Assembly: GCA_025462725.1 (NCBI GenBank)
Contig: JAOAPE010000011.1
Coordinates: 62,001 to 126,000 of the forward strand
DNA length: 64,000 bases
Direction: 5' to 3'
Source: Terriglobales bacterium
GTDB taxonomy: Bacteria > Acidobacteriota > Terriglobia > Terriglobales > Acidobacteriaceae
Position numbers and translations under genes: made by a program
Part shown: positions 1-9,041 of the stretch, piece after piece
How the letters are laid out: every line of letters starts with the position of its first letter
Numbering within the stretch: position 1 is the first letter of the stretch
The notes under the pieces: model-generated
The model's database searches: none
What the model was told of the DNA's origin: nothing
The model's input: only the letters and a program-made list of their open reading frames with translations

Positions 1-2147
1 TGGCTACTCGAATCGACCAGGTCGTCGGATCGCACGATAAACTTTTTGGCCGGTTCAGGACCGATCACGGTGTGCAAGCGACATTCACAGATCCGCTCAC
101 GCCCTTGTTCAATGCCTTTAGCACCCAACCTCAATACGAAGGTCAATTGACGGAATCGCACACGTTTGGCAATTCTGCCGTAAACCAATTGGTGATCTCA
201 GGAAGCTGGTACAGCGCCATCTTCGATCTCGCGGATCCGGCTGCTGCAACGGCGGCTTTTCCATTCCAGGTCCGGTTCTCCGACGGAAATTTCGCCCGAC
301 TTGGACCTAGCCCCAGCTTCCCGCAGGGCCGAAATGTTACTCAATATCAGGGTATCGATGACTTTTCGATCCTTAAAGGCAAGCATAACCTGAAATTCGG
401 CGTCAGCTACCGTCGGAATGACATTAACGACCAATCGGCCGGCGTATTCACTCGAGGTCGAGCTCGGGTGTTTTCGCTGACGGATTTCGCTTCCGGCATC
501 GCTGACCAAGTGACGCAGGCGTTCCCGAAGTCAATAGGTCAGCCGATCGCTTTGTACGGTCTGGGCTTCTACGGGCAGGACCAATGGAAGGTCACGCAGA
601 ACTTCTCCCTTGATCTCTCTCTGCGAATAGATCATGGCTCGAATCCAGTCTGCCAGACGAACTGCTTCTCGCGACTGGCCGGACCATTTTCTTCGATCGC
701 GCATGACGAGACGATCCCTTACAACCAGGTCATCAATACAGGTCTGCATCAAGCATTGCCGGAACTTGAAGCCGTGCTGTGGCAACCGCGTTTAGGTTTT
801 GCCTGGACACCAATGGGTCCGGATAGCAAGACTGTGCTGCGCGGTGGCGCCGGAATCTTCTACGACGCAGTGCCCGCTGTTGTTGTGGACAACTTCCTTC
901 TCAACGCGCCCGGAGTGATCACGCTGACCGATAACACCGGTTTGCCTTTGAACGCCCCTACTGTGCCCGGCAGCGCATTCTCCAACCTGGCGGCATCCAA
1001 CGCAGCTTTCCAAAACCTGTTTGCCAGCGGAGGAACTCTAGCCTCTATCACGGCTGCGGTTCCAGCATTCTCCGCGCCGGACTTCAGTACCGTGAGCAGT
1101 AGGATCCGCACTCCCCAGTTCCAGGAATGGAATCTGGAGTTGCAGCAGGGGTTCGGCAATAACTCGGTGTTGTCGTTGAATTACGTCGGCAATCACGGGA
1201 TACACATTCCGGTCACAAACTATTGGCCGAATGCATTCTGTGATCCTGCGACATGCACCACTCCGTTAACGGGAGTCCCGGTGTCGGCCACTGCTCCAGA
1301 TCCACGGTTTGGCACCATCACCGAGCTCTCAAGTGCGGCTAATTCGAACTACAACGGCTTGACCGTCTCGTTCCAACGCAAATTCACCCGCGGTTTCCAA
1401 GTGCAAGCGAATTACACGTGGAGCCACGCTTTGGATGAAGTCTCGAATGGCGGAATCAGTCCGTATGCGTTTGCTACGTTCACAAGCGTTCAAAACCAAT
1501 TGGATCCGACAAACCTGCATCGCCTGAATTATGGCAACGCCGACTACGACGCGCGCCACAACTTCAACGCGAATTTCGTTTGGGATGCCGGATTCCATTT
1601 CAATAACGGTTTTGTGAACGAAGTGCTAGGCGGATGGGTGTTCTCCGGAACGGCCTTTGCGCGTAGCGCGTATCCATACACCGTGGTCGACAGCACGGCA
1701 AACGGCTTGTTCGGGAACTATGCCAATGCCTTTGCGTTCTTCCCCGGCGTTACATCCGCACCCACATCAACAATCAACGGCCAGGATTGCAATAATCCGA
1801 ACGTGCCTTGCTTAAATGCGGCAAGCTTTACTGCATTGGGAAGCTCGGGGCCATCCGCGTTTCCTGATCAACGCCGCAACCAGTTCCGCGGACCGCATTA
1901 TTTCAATGCCGATTTCTCAGTGCAGAAGAACTTCAAGCTGACAGAGGCGACGAGATTTGCGGTTGGCGCAAACTTCTTCAACGTGTTCAACCATCCCAAT
2001 TTCGATTTCCCGGATTCTGACCTCGCGTCCAGCACATTCGGCACGATCATCACTACCGCGAATACCCCAACCAGTCCTTTGGGATCATTCCTCGGTGCGG
2101 ATGCCTCCGCTCGAATCATTCAGTTGCACGCGCGATTCACGTTCTAG
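1..2147 (+). CDS. TonB-dependent receptor, Oar-like, 5' end outside window
   Basis: C-terminal part of an outer-membrane beta-barrel receptor of the Oar/TonB-dependent type, which imports or handles large substrates at the outer membrane. The frame is open from base 3, upstream of the first GTG at 72, and the extra residues (for example DKLFGRF) match the family, so the gene begins outside the window. About 715 residues are visible. Typical features are the repeated aromatic strands, NYTWSHALDE, a late FFNVFNHPNF segment and a terminal strand ending in aromatic residues (HARFTF). The plug and N-terminal carboxypeptidase-like domain are not visible. A strong terminator follows at 2167. A complete paralogue lies on the minus strand at 4022-6835. 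Confidence 0.93.
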   Translation, partial: ATRIDQVVGSHDKLFGRFRTDHGVQATFTDPLTPLFNAFSTQPQYEGQLTESHTFGNSAVNQLVISGSWYSAIFDLADPAAATAAFPFQVRFSDGNFARLGPSPSFPQGRNVTQYQGIDDFSILKGKHNLKFGVSYRRNDINDQSAGVFTRGRARVFSLTDFASGIADQVTQAFPKSIGQPIALYGLGFYGQDQWKVTQNFSLDLSLRIDHGSNPVCQTNCFSRLAGPFSSIAHDETIPYNQVINTGLHQALPELEAVLWQPRLGFAWTPMGPDSKTVLRGGAGIFYDAVPAVVVDNFLLNAPGVITLTDNTGLPLNAPTVPGSAFSNLAASNAAFQNLFASGGTLASITAAVPAFSAPDFSTVSSRIRTPQFQEWNLELQQGFGNNSVLSLNYVGNHGIHIPVTNYWPNAFCDPATCTTPLTGVPVSATAPDPRFGTITELSSAANSNYNGLTVSFQRKFTRGFQVQANYTWSHALDEVSNGGISPYAFATFTSVQNQLDPTNLHRLNYGNADYDARHNFNANFVWDAGFHFNNGFVNEVLGGWVFSGTAFARSAYPYTVVDSTANGLFGNYANAFAFFPGVTSAPTSTINGQDCNNPNVPCLNAASFTALGSSGPSAFPDQRRNQFRGPHYFNADFSVQKNFKLTEATRFAVGANFFNVFNHPNFDFPDSDLASSTFGTIITTANTPTSPLGSFLGADASARIIQLHARFTF

Positions 2148-2166
2148 AGAATCGGATCGCACTTAC

Positions 2167-2201
2167 TTGGCGGCCTCGCAACGGGGCCGCCAAATTTTTT
2201 T
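2167..2201 (+). terminator. Rho-independent terminator after the first receptor
   Basis: A perfect 9-bp stem (TTGGCGGCC at 2167-2175, GGCCGCCAA at 2185-2193) with a 9-nt loop is followed by A and seven T residues (2195-2201). It lies 20 bases after the receptor stop codon and should separate it from the small gene at 2235. Confidence 0.9.
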
Positions 2202-2234
2202 GCGAGTATGCTGTTCCATACGAGGAAACAATTT

Positions 2235-2576
2235 ATGAGTCGAAAGTTCATGGCCTTAGGGGCGCTTCTGAGTTTCATTGCAATTTTCGCAGTCGCTCAA
2301 GAAAAACAGCAGACACCTACACCGGCAGCAGCGCAAACTCCGGCAAAACAGAACTCACGCGCCAGCAATACGGTGAGCATCTCGGGAGCAGAAGTGATCG
2401 GCCTGAAAAACGACGTGAAACAAATGCGCGTGATCCTTCACCAAATGCAGAACAACATGGGAGCAGCAACCAGCGCGCAGGATCCTCTGAAACATCACAT
2501 GGAATTAGAGATTGAGATGTGGCAGGTGGTGATTGATCAGATGGACCGCAGAATAAAAGCCGCCGGAGGAGAGTAG
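2235..2576 (+). CDS. Small secreted hypothetical protein
   Basis: A 113-residue protein of unknown function. It starts with a Sec signal peptide (MSRKFMALGALLSFIAIFAV, probable cleavage after VAQ), followed by a Gln/Thr/Ala/Pro-rich linker and a helical C-terminal half containing DVKQMRVILHQMQNN, which may form a coiled coil. I chose ATG 2235 because GAGGAAA at 2222-2228 is well placed as a ribosome binding site and the signal peptide begins there; a longer frame from 2208 adds nine residues without such support. It is a single-gene unit after a terminator and converges with the M56 gene, 10 bases away. It is probably periplasmic. I do not recognise a named family. Confidence 0.75.
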   Translation: MSRKFMALGALLSFIAIFAVAQEKQQTPTPAAAQTPAKQNSRASNTVSISGAEVIGLKNDVKQMRVILHQMQNNMGAATSAQDPLKHHMELEIEMWQVVIDQMDRRIKAAGGE

Positions 2577-2586
2577 AGCTCAGCGG

Positions 2587-3570
2587 TTACCAGCCGCGCA
2601 CGAGTACTTCAAGGAATTCGTGCGTGAGACTGAGGGCTTGCGGATAAGCGGCGGCCGTAAGAAGCAGGACGTTGATGGAAAGCAGGAGCGCTTGTTTCGC
2701 GATGGCGCTGCTAGAGGTGGGGACAATCGAACGGCCTTCGGACATTTCGACGAGCCGTTCCACGCGGTGTCCCAGAAGAAAATCCCCTTGGTTCATCAGT
2801 GCCGCACTCAACGTGGGCAATTCGGATCCGCAGGAGATGCGTGCAACCTTAACGAGCGCTGAGGCCAATGGCAATGTCCGACCGTGGTCGGAACAGACTG
2901 CCTGTTCATCGGCTGCCAACTCGCAAGCCTTTGCCCAACTTTGTTGGATCGGACGAAGCAGATCGAAACCGGGAAGAAGCTTCGGCGCAAAATGAAGCAG
3001 AAGTTTTTTCAAGGTATCCCGGCTGCTGGCGTGTACTGCTTCGTGCCGTAAAGCCGCGTCGAGTTCCTCTGCAGTCAGGACCTCAAAAACTGCTTCCGAT
3101 ACAAAAATCCGCGTCCGCCATAATCCCAGAACCGCAATGACTGGCGACTCGAGTTGGCACCGATAAAGTTCAAGTCCTTCAACACTGGAGGTTTGACGGA
3201 CGGCTTTACTCGTCCAAGCCTGCATGACACGGTGGCTTTGGATAACTGCCGAAAATGCGCGTTGCAGCGCTCCCAGCAGGACCAGTAAGGAGATCGAAGC
3301 GAGAACGGCAAGCGGAATCGGTACAGGTTCACCCGTTGAGGCGGGTTCGAAGCGCACAAACGCCGGGACGATCAGAGCAGCCGCAGCAATCAATGTAAGA
3401 AATGTCGGAATCACGCGCAAAAGAAAAAATGTTTGTGCGGCGCGATGCGGAGATATCCGTTGTAACCGCTGTTGTCGCAGGGAAAAGAAAAGCAGAGATG
3501 TGACTGAGAGGGCGGTGTGAAGAAGGAAGCATGATCCGAGAGTGATAGCGATCAATAGCAGGTCGTACAT
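2587..3570 (-). CDS. M56 (BlaR1-type) membrane zinc peptidase
   Basis: An integral membrane metalloprotease of the BlaR1/MecR1 M56 family, 327 residues. Three predicted membrane spans occur in the first 105 residues and one near residue 300. The zinc site is visible as HEAVH in the segment LRHEAVHASSRD, with a downstream glutamate ligand in ELAADEQAV. Unlike BlaR1 of Gram-positive bacteria it lacks the C-terminal penicillin-binding sensor domain and ends soon after the last span. Its ATG directly abuts the BlaI-like gene stop, and GAGGAGAAG at the end of that gene supplies the ribosome binding site, so the two are translationally coupled. In the known family the peptidase inactivates its BlaI partner after a signal; the signal here is unknown. 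Confidence 0.88.
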   Translation of the reverse strand: MYDLLLIAITLGSCFLLHTALSVTSLLFFSLRQQRLQRISPHRAAQTFFLLRVIPTFLTLIAAAALIVPAFVRFEPASTGEPVPIPLAVLASISLLVLLGALQRAFSAVIQSHRVMQAWTSKAVRQTSSVEGLELYRCQLESPVIAVLGLWRTRIFVSEAVFEVLTAEELDAALRHEAVHASSRDTLKKLLLHFAPKLLPGFDLLRPIQQSWAKACELAADEQAVCSDHGRTLPLASALVKVARISCGSELPTLSAALMNQGDFLLGHRVERLVEMSEGRSIVPTSSSAIAKQALLLSINVLLLTAAAYPQALSLTHEFLEVLVRGW

Positions 3571-3993
3571 CTACTTCTCCTCGCGACGCGCTTTGCTTTC
3601 CCGGATCAATTTCTCTAGCTCGTCCAAGAGCCGCTTGTCATACTGCTTGAAGGTTTCAACCAGGCTGGCCATAAGCGGAACAGGTTCGTTCTTGTTTTCT
3701 TCAAGAAGGAAACGAAGGGCTTTTCTCACCGCGCCTTCTTTAAATTCCTGCTTGGTGAGGCGGGGCAGGTAGATAAAAGCGCGCCCTTGCTTGCGGCGAT
3801 CGAGCAATCCCTTTTTGTACAGTCGGTCGAGGGTCGTCATGATGGTGGTGTAGGCGAGCCGGCCTTTCAGTTGCTCATGAACGGCGGCAACGGAGCATTC
3901 GCCGAGTTCCCAAACGTGCTCCATGGTCTCCCGTTCGAGGAAACCGAGATCGCCGGATTCGCGCACTTCGCGGGATTTGCCCATACCAAACAT
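3571..3993 (-). CDS. BlaI/MecI-family winged-helix repressor
   Basis: A 140-residue DNA-binding repressor of the BlaI/MecI/CopY family. The winged helix is recognisable in LERETMEHVWELGECSVAAV and AYTTIMTTLDRLYKKGLL, and a helical dimerisation region follows. I start it at ATG 3993 (MFGMGKSREV), where family homology begins; a frame open back to 4134 overlaps the receptor gene and adds unrelated residues. It is the first gene of a pair with the M56 peptidase, its expected partner. A 24-bp inverted repeat fills the gap upstream. BlaI proteins usually repress their own operon as dimers. The target set here is unknown; the genome context does not show a beta-lactamase. Confidence 0.9.
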   Translation of the reverse strand: MFGMGKSREVRESGDLGFLERETMEHVWELGECSVAAVHEQLKGRLAYTTIMTTLDRLYKKGLLDRRKQGRAFIYLPRLTKQEFKEGAVRKALRFLLEENKNEPVPLMASLVETFKQYDKRLLDELEKLIRESKARREEK

Positions 3994-3998
3994 CGAGG

Positions 3999-4022
3999 GG
4001 CTTATTCTACCCTCAATAAGCC
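3999..4022 (-). promoter_or_regulatory. 24-bp inverted repeat upstream of the blaI-like gene
   Basis: Arms GGCTTATT (3999-4006) and AATAAGCC (4015-4022) are perfect and separated by 8 bases. On the minus strand the loop contains GAGGG, the only Shine-Dalgarno-like string near ATG 3993, and downstream CCCCTC could pair with it. It may be a repressor operator, an RNA hairpin affecting translation, or both. It does not have the T tract of a terminator. Confidence 0.45.
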
Positions 4023-6835
4023 TAGAAATTGAAACGCACCTGGAACTGAATCTGCCGGCCAGGGTCCACATTACTGATTCCCCCAAGCGCCGAACCCAAC
4101 GTAGCATTTGGTACCGCAGCGTTGCCATACACACCGTTACGTCCGTAGATATTGTTGTGGTTTGTCAGGTTGAAAGCCTCAGCACGAACGCTCATCCTAA
4201 GCCATTCCCGAAGTTGAATCGCTTTTTCCACAGAAGCAGAGAAGTCGTAGGTGTTCGTCCCCTGCCCAGAATTGCGTGGGATGACCAACCCGTTGATCAC
4301 AGGACGATCAGAATTCGACCCGTCACCATTATTGTCCGTCCCCGTTGTGATGTTGTACGGCCGTCCGGTTGCGAACTGTGTCCAAGAGCCAAGAGTGATG
4401 CGCCATGGGAATTCGTACGATCCGCTGATGGAAAGCCGATGCCGTTGATCGAGAATGCTGGTGGCCTTCTCTTGAATGCCCAGAAAGTTGGAATCGTTCG
4501 GGTCCTGTTGAGGCACGTCAGGCTCGACGGTGTTGATGGAGTGTGACCATGTGTAACTGGTCAGCGCGTTGAATTTTCCGAATCGCATTTTCAGATTAGT
4601 AGTGAGACCGTTGTAGTAAGCGGCGCCAGTGTTCACTGTGGCGAGAATACGTTTGTATCCGTTGGCAACCGGAACGATGGGCCGCGTTGCATCTGCCGTT
4701 GCGGCAGAGCGCGTCTGCCCTTGTGCTGTCCGCTCGAACGGTGCTGGAGCGTTCAAATCCACCGGGCGTTCGAGCTTCAAAGAGTGCTGGCCTTGGTAAT
4801 CCATACTGAGAATCACGTTCGAAGTGAACTCATGCTGCATCCCCAGGGTCCACTGATGCGTGTAAGGATTCACCAGGGCATCGGGATAGAAGCGAAGCGC
4901 TGACACGTTGAAAAACTGATTCAGATAGTCGCGCTGGCCCACCCGAATGGTGATGTCCCGTGCGGGAAGCGCGACACCGACAGGAAATGCAGGCAGAGTG
5001 CCAATTGCGGTGGGGAACCCAAGCTGCCCTTGTACTGCGCTGAAGGTGAAAATGCCTTGAGGGCCGCCGATGGCGTATCCGGCGGCGAGGTTCGTGCGGA
5101 TCTCAGAAGTGAAGATGCCGTAGCTGCCTCTGATTACGGTGCTATCTGAAAAAGGTCGGTAGACAAAACCTACGCGCGGTTGGAAGTTGTTGCGATCGTC
5201 AGTGAAGCTTTGGTTGTCAAAACGCAGGCCAAGATTCAACACAAGCCGCGGGGTGAAAGTCCAGTTATCCTGCAAGAATAGTCCGGTCAACCATTCCGTG
5301 ATGTTGTAATTCTGGTTGCCGAAGCTTTGTGTGAACCGGCAAGTTGCACAATTGACGTCAGAGATTGTCAGTTGAGATACCGGCGTGAAGTCGCCCGACT
5401 TTACGGTGAACTGCCCTAGAACAAATCCACCGCCAAACTCCTGTCCTGTCCCTCCGGAGGATGAATAGATCATGTCCACCCCGGCACGAAGGGAGTGATG
5501 GCCGCGGTTTAGCGAGAGAGTATCGGCGAATTGGTATTGGTGGTTGACCAGTGATCCATAGCGCGATTCGCCTTCTGTGGCCACGCCGGTGCGCACAAAC
5601 TGGATCGAGGGTGATACCGCCGAGAACTGCGTGATGGGTGATGCAAGCTGGAATTGCACTCTGGCTTCGTTTATGGCGTTGTTGTCAATCGTCCACGTCT
5701 CGCTCAGTTGGGTAGAGTACGTGCGGCGCGCGAAAACGCGAGCGGTGCTGGGAAGATTGTTTCCACCGACACTATCGTTAGGATTCGTGTCATCAAAGCG
5801 GTCAAAATTGCTTCGCAATGACAACGAGTGTGCATCGTTGAGATGATGGTCCAATCGCGCGAGGAACATGTCCTGATTGAACTCACCCGGATAAACGCCG
5901 GGAGCAAGGACGGAGGTGATCACTGAATCCCGCGTCTGATGATTGTGCTCGTATGAGAGCAGAAAATGCGTGCGGTCCCGCACGATGGGTCCGGAGACGG
6001 TAGCACTGCCTTGCGCCAGTTTGTCGTCTGTCCGAACGATCGCCAGCGGCGCTCGCGCTTGTATGGAGCCCGGACGCCAGAGCACCAGTGCATCGCCGTG
6101 GAAATCATTCGTTCCGGACTTAGTGATGATGTTGACCGCGCCTCCCGTGGTGCGCCCATACTCTGCCGACGATGCATTTGAAAGCACGGACAATTCCTGC
6201 ACTGCGGAAAATGGAACGTTCGTGAAGAGCGCTTGTCGCCCCCAACTGTCGTCTCCGGTTGCGCTATCGATGGCGAAGGTCACCTGTCGGCGTCCACCGC
6301 CGTTGATGATGAAAAGCGTGTTGCTTAAGAACAGATCACCAGTGCCACGGGCCGCCCGCACTGAAGAGTCAAGCAGCGGAATCGTGCTCAACTTGCGGCC
6401 AAAGACGGGAGTGTCATTTATCTTGCCGAGGTCGAAGCGGTTTTCAAGTTGGGTGTTGTCGGTGTTAACAGAATCGGGCGTGCCCGAAACCGTGACTTCA
6501 CTTCTTCCGTCTGCGATGTTGAGATTGACGTCGGCCACGCTGACTTCGCCGGCTTGCAATTGAATCCCTTGTTTTTGCGCGGTGGAAAAGCCGTTCTGCT
6601 TGATTTCGAGTGAATACGGTCCCGTCAGCGGCAGCGTATGGAAGGAATAGTGGCCAGAAGAGTCAGTGTTTGTGCTCTTAGTCAGACCAGTGCCAGCATT
6701 CCTGAGCGTAACTTCCGCCCCAACTACCTGCGCCCCGGTTGGATCCTCGACCTTGCCGACCAGTGCGCCGGTGCCACGGGTCTGGGAAAACGCGGCGAGC
6801 GATAAAAGAAGTGGGAGAAAAAATATCTTTCGCAT
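4022..6835 (-). CDS. TonB-dependent receptor, Oar-like, complete
   Basis: A full-length outer-membrane receptor of 937 residues. It has a signal peptide (MRKIFFLPLLLSLAAFS), then a carboxypeptidase-regulatory-like Ig fold (GALVGKVEDPTGAQVVGAEV), a plug domain with a TonB-box-like region and GRTTGGAVNIITKSGTNDFHG, and a C-terminal beta-barrel ending in QIQFQVRFNF. These domains define the Oar-like group common in Acidobacteriota. ATG 6835 is preferred because it starts the signal peptide; a TTG at 6868 adds 11 residues. No substrate can be assigned, because no transporter or enzyme for a specific ligand adjoins it. It converges with no gene, and the blaI-like gene follows 28 bases downstream on the same strand. 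Confidence 0.93.
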   Translation of the reverse strand: MRKIFFLPLLLSLAAFSQTRGTGALVGKVEDPTGAQVVGAEVTLRNAGTGLTKSTNTDSSGHYSFHTLPLTGPYSLEIKQNGFSTAQKQGIQLQAGEVSVADVNLNIADGRSEVTVSGTPDSVNTDNTQLENRFDLGKINDTPVFGRKLSTIPLLDSSVRAARGTGDLFLSNTLFIINGGGRRQVTFAIDSATGDDSWGRQALFTNVPFSAVQELSVLSNASSAEYGRTTGGAVNIITKSGTNDFHGDALVLWRPGSIQARAPLAIVRTDDKLAQGSATVSGPIVRDRTHFLLSYEHNHQTRDSVITSVLAPGVYPGEFNQDMFLARLDHHLNDAHSLSLRSNFDRFDDTNPNDSVGGNNLPSTARVFARRTYSTQLSETWTIDNNAINEARVQFQLASPITQFSAVSPSIQFVRTGVATEGESRYGSLVNHQYQFADTLSLNRGHHSLRAGVDMIYSSSGGTGQEFGGGFVLGQFTVKSGDFTPVSQLTISDVNCATCRFTQSFGNQNYNITEWLTGLFLQDNWTFTPRLVLNLGLRFDNQSFTDDRNNFQPRVGFVYRPFSDSTVIRGSYGIFTSEIRTNLAAGYAIGGPQGIFTFSAVQGQLGFPTAIGTLPAFPVGVALPARDITIRVGQRDYLNQFFNVSALRFYPDALVNPYTHQWTLGMQHEFTSNVILSMDYQGQHSLKLERPVDLNAPAPFERTAQGQTRSAATADATRPIVPVANGYKRILATVNTGAAYYNGLTTNLKMRFGKFNALTSYTWSHSINTVEPDVPQQDPNDSNFLGIQEKATSILDQRHRLSISGSYEFPWRITLGSWTQFATGRPYNITTGTDNNGDGSNSDRPVINGLVIPRNSGQGTNTYDFSASVEKAIQLREWLRMSVRAEAFNLTNHNNIYGRNGVYGNAAVPNATLGSALGGISNVDPGRQIQFQVRFNF

Positions 6836-6979
6836 TCGAAGTGGGGCACCCTTAAGGATCAGAGACAAGCCTTAAGTACATACTTCGATGGCCGCTACTA
6901 CCATTAATCGTAAGTGCCTTTTGTAAATTATAGGCAACAGAAAACAGGGCCGGATGAAATCAGGCATAATCGTGAGTCC

Positions 6980-7735
6980 ATGGAATCCAACCTCATGCAG
7001 CCTATTTCGGCTGAAATCACCGCTGCGCATCAATCAATCGACCTGCTCTCGGCGCGCGGGGTCTCGAAACGATTTCAATCGAGTGTGGTCTTGGAAAATG
7101 TGTCGTTCAGTGTGTGGGAAGGGGAGGTGCTGGGACTCATCGGCCCGAATGGCGCAGGGAAGACAACACTTTTTGAGTGTCTCGCAGGATTGATCCCAGT
7201 AGACGCTGGCGAGGTTCAGTTTCGGCAGCAAGCGACAGTTTCCCGGAAGAATGTCCTCTTCTATTTGCCAGACGGCATACGGCCTTGGGCCGACCAGACG
7301 GTGTCTTGGGCAGTTTCGTTTTTCGAAGCGCTATATGGTCGTGTGTCGTCGGACAGCGCCGCACTGTTGTCGGCATTGAAACTCGACCATCTCCTCAAAC
7401 GTCGGATATGGATGCTGTCAAAAGGCGAATCGAAACGCCTGTTGTTGCTTCTGGGCCTGCTTACTCCACAGCCGATACTGCTTGCAGACGAACCTTTCGA
7501 CGGACTCGACCTTCGTCAGACAAAAGAAGTCATGGCATTGCTGCGCACACACGCAGCGAAAGGACGCACGCTCTTTGTCTCTATCCATCAGCTAACTGAT
7601 GCGGCGCGAGTATGCGACCGTCTCGTCCTGTTGAGCGCGGGAAGAGTAGTGGGAGAAGGAACACTCGACGAACTTTCAGCGAAAGCAGGAGTGACCGGCG
7701 GCGGGCTAGAGGAGGTCTTCCTTGCGCTCACGTAG
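6980..7735 (+). CDS. ABC transporter ATP-binding protein
   Basis: The ATPase subunit of an ABC exporter, about 251 residues from ATG 6980. It has Walker A GPNGAGKTT (about residues 55-63), a variant signature LSKGESKR, Walker B ILLADEP with FDGLD, and the switch histidine in FVSIHQ. The frame is open from a GTG at 6914, but the homologous part begins after residue 22 of that longer reading, so I use the internal ATG; ATG 6995 is also possible. The 3' end overlaps the permease start by 14 bases, showing a coupled transporter. The family resembles ABC-2/Gld-type exporters. No substrate is evident. Confidence 0.9.
   Translation: MESNLMQPISAEITAAHQSIDLLSARGVSKRFQSSVVLENVSFSVWEGEVLGLIGPNGAGKTTLFECLAGLIPVDAGEVQFRQQATVSRKNVLFYLPDGIRPWADQTVSWAVSFFEALYGRVSSDSAALLSALKLDHLLKRRIWMLSKGESKRLLLLLGLLTPQPILLADEPFDGLDLRQTKEVMALLRTHAAKGRTLFVSIHQLTDAARVCDRLVLLSAGRVVGEGTLDELSAKAGVTGGGLEEVFLALT
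7708..7716 (+). promoter_or_regulatory. Strong ribosome binding site for a TTG-start permease
   Basis: AGAGGAGGT lies inside the end of the ATPase gene, 5 bases before TTG 7722. It decides the permease start and implies translational coupling. Confidence 0.75.
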
Positions 7736-9041
7736 ATTTTTTCTGTTCTTGCAGAAGGACCTCCGCGAATTGCTCGCCTCTCGTGCGTGCTGGATATTAC
7801 TCATCATCATTGGCCCGCTCGTCGGGCACGGATTCATTTCCGCGGTGAACCTCTATGCGGAAGCGAGCGGGATTGCCGGCGGTCCTGCAGCGCTGTCGCA
7901 AGGACTAACGACGCTCGACGGAATACTCGTCCCGACCTTTGGAGCATACGATCTCGCTGCGACGTTATTGTTTCCGTTCGTTGCAATCCGGCTGATAGCG
8001 TCTGAAAAAGAAAGCGGCGCATGGAAGCTACTAATGCAGTCCCCTGCGAGCATTTTGGAGATGCTCGCTGCGAAAGCCGCCGCGTTGCTGACAGGGTGGA
8101 TCATCGCCTGGATACCGGGGCTAATTGCGCTGGCTCTGTGGAGTTCGTATGGCGGACACATCTACGCGCCGGAATGCATGAATCTGTTGTTAGGACATTT
8201 ATTGCGCGTGGGAATCAGCGCAGGTCTCGCAGTAGCGGCAGCGGCCATCATGCCGGGAGCAGCGAATGCCGCCATCGTCACACTCGCATTCACATTAGGC
8301 ACATGGGCCTTGGAATTCATCGCCGCCGGACGTGGAGGACTGCTGCAGCAGATCGCGAGCTTCACTCCGACCGCCGCGTTGCGCAGCTTCGAACAAGGAC
8401 AACTGCGACTGAGCACTTTGCTGGCGATATGCATCTTCACGATTGCGGGATTTTTCATCGCTTCGGTGTGGTTGAACATCGGCCTGCGCACCAGACAACA
8501 TCTGCAACGCACGATAGCCATTGCGGCCATACTCATCATCGTTGTGATCCCCGCTGCGAATGTCCGCGCCGCGTGGGACCTGAGTGAAGACCGTCGCAAT
8601 TCATTTTCCGCAGCGGACGAAGCCGCGCTGGCGCAGATCCGCCAGTCGCTGCACGTCACCGTTTACCTCGCCGCCGAAGATCCGCGGCTGATGGATCTGG
8701 ATCGAAATATCCTGAGCAAACTCCGCCGTATACTTCCACAGATTGAAGTGGAGTATGCAAGCCAGAGCCGTTCGGGATTGTTCGAATCCGGCAATCACTA
8801 CGGCGAGGTCTGGTATGAATACCAGGGACAAAGAATGATGAGCCGCTCCACGACGGAGCAAATCGTCTTGGAAATTGTTTACAAGCTTACCGGCGTGAGT
8901 GCTCCCGAGGCGAAAACGGATTCGCAATTCAGTGGGTATCCACTGGCCGCGCGACCGACTGGCGCATCGTTGATCTTCTACGCAGTTTGGCCAGTGCTGA
9001 TCGTGTTTTTGTGGTGGTTTGATTCGAAAGGGATTCGTTAA
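7722..9041 (+). CDS. ABC-2 permease fused to a GldG-like auxiliary domain
   Basis: The membrane subunit of the exporter, 439 residues. Residues 1 to about 290 form an ABC-2-type permease with about six membrane spans (FLFLQKDLRELLASRACWI is the usual N-terminus; ASEKESGAWKLL is the intracellular loop). After the sixth span comes a soluble segment starting WDLSEDRRNSFSAADEAAL with LHVTVYLAAEDPRLMDLD, which resembles the start of GldG/ABC-auxiliary proteins, where RY-S-like residues after a DLTEDKR-type motif are typical. A last span precedes the C-terminus. The start is TTG 7722 with a strong ribosome binding site. In gliding bacteria GldF and GldG are separate; here a shortened GldG-like part is fused. 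Substrate and role are unknown. Confidence 0.8.
   Translation: MRSRRFFLFLQKDLRELLASRACWILLIIIGPLVGHGFISAVNLYAEASGIAGGPAALSQGLTTLDGILVPTFGAYDLAATLLFPFVAIRLIASEKESGAWKLLMQSPASILEMLAAKAAALLTGWIIAWIPGLIALALWSSYGGHIYAPECMNLLLGHLLRVGISAGLAVAAAAIMPGAANAAIVTLAFTLGTWALEFIAAGRGGLLQQIASFTPTAALRSFEQGQLRLSTLLAICIFTIAGFFIASVWLNIGLRTRQHLQRTIAIAAILIIVVIPAANVRAAWDLSEDRRNSFSAADEAALAQIRQSLHVTVYLAAEDPRLMDLDRNILSKLRRILPQIEVEYASQSRSGLFESGNHYGEVWYEYQGQRMMSRSTTEQIVLEIVYKLTGVSAPEAKTDSQFSGYPLAARPTGASLIFYAVWPVLIVFLWWFDSKGIR

Noticed and set aside
6914-6979. GTG start for the ABC ATPase
   Set aside because: Residues before ATG 6980 do not resemble the family, and no ribosome binding site precedes the GTG.
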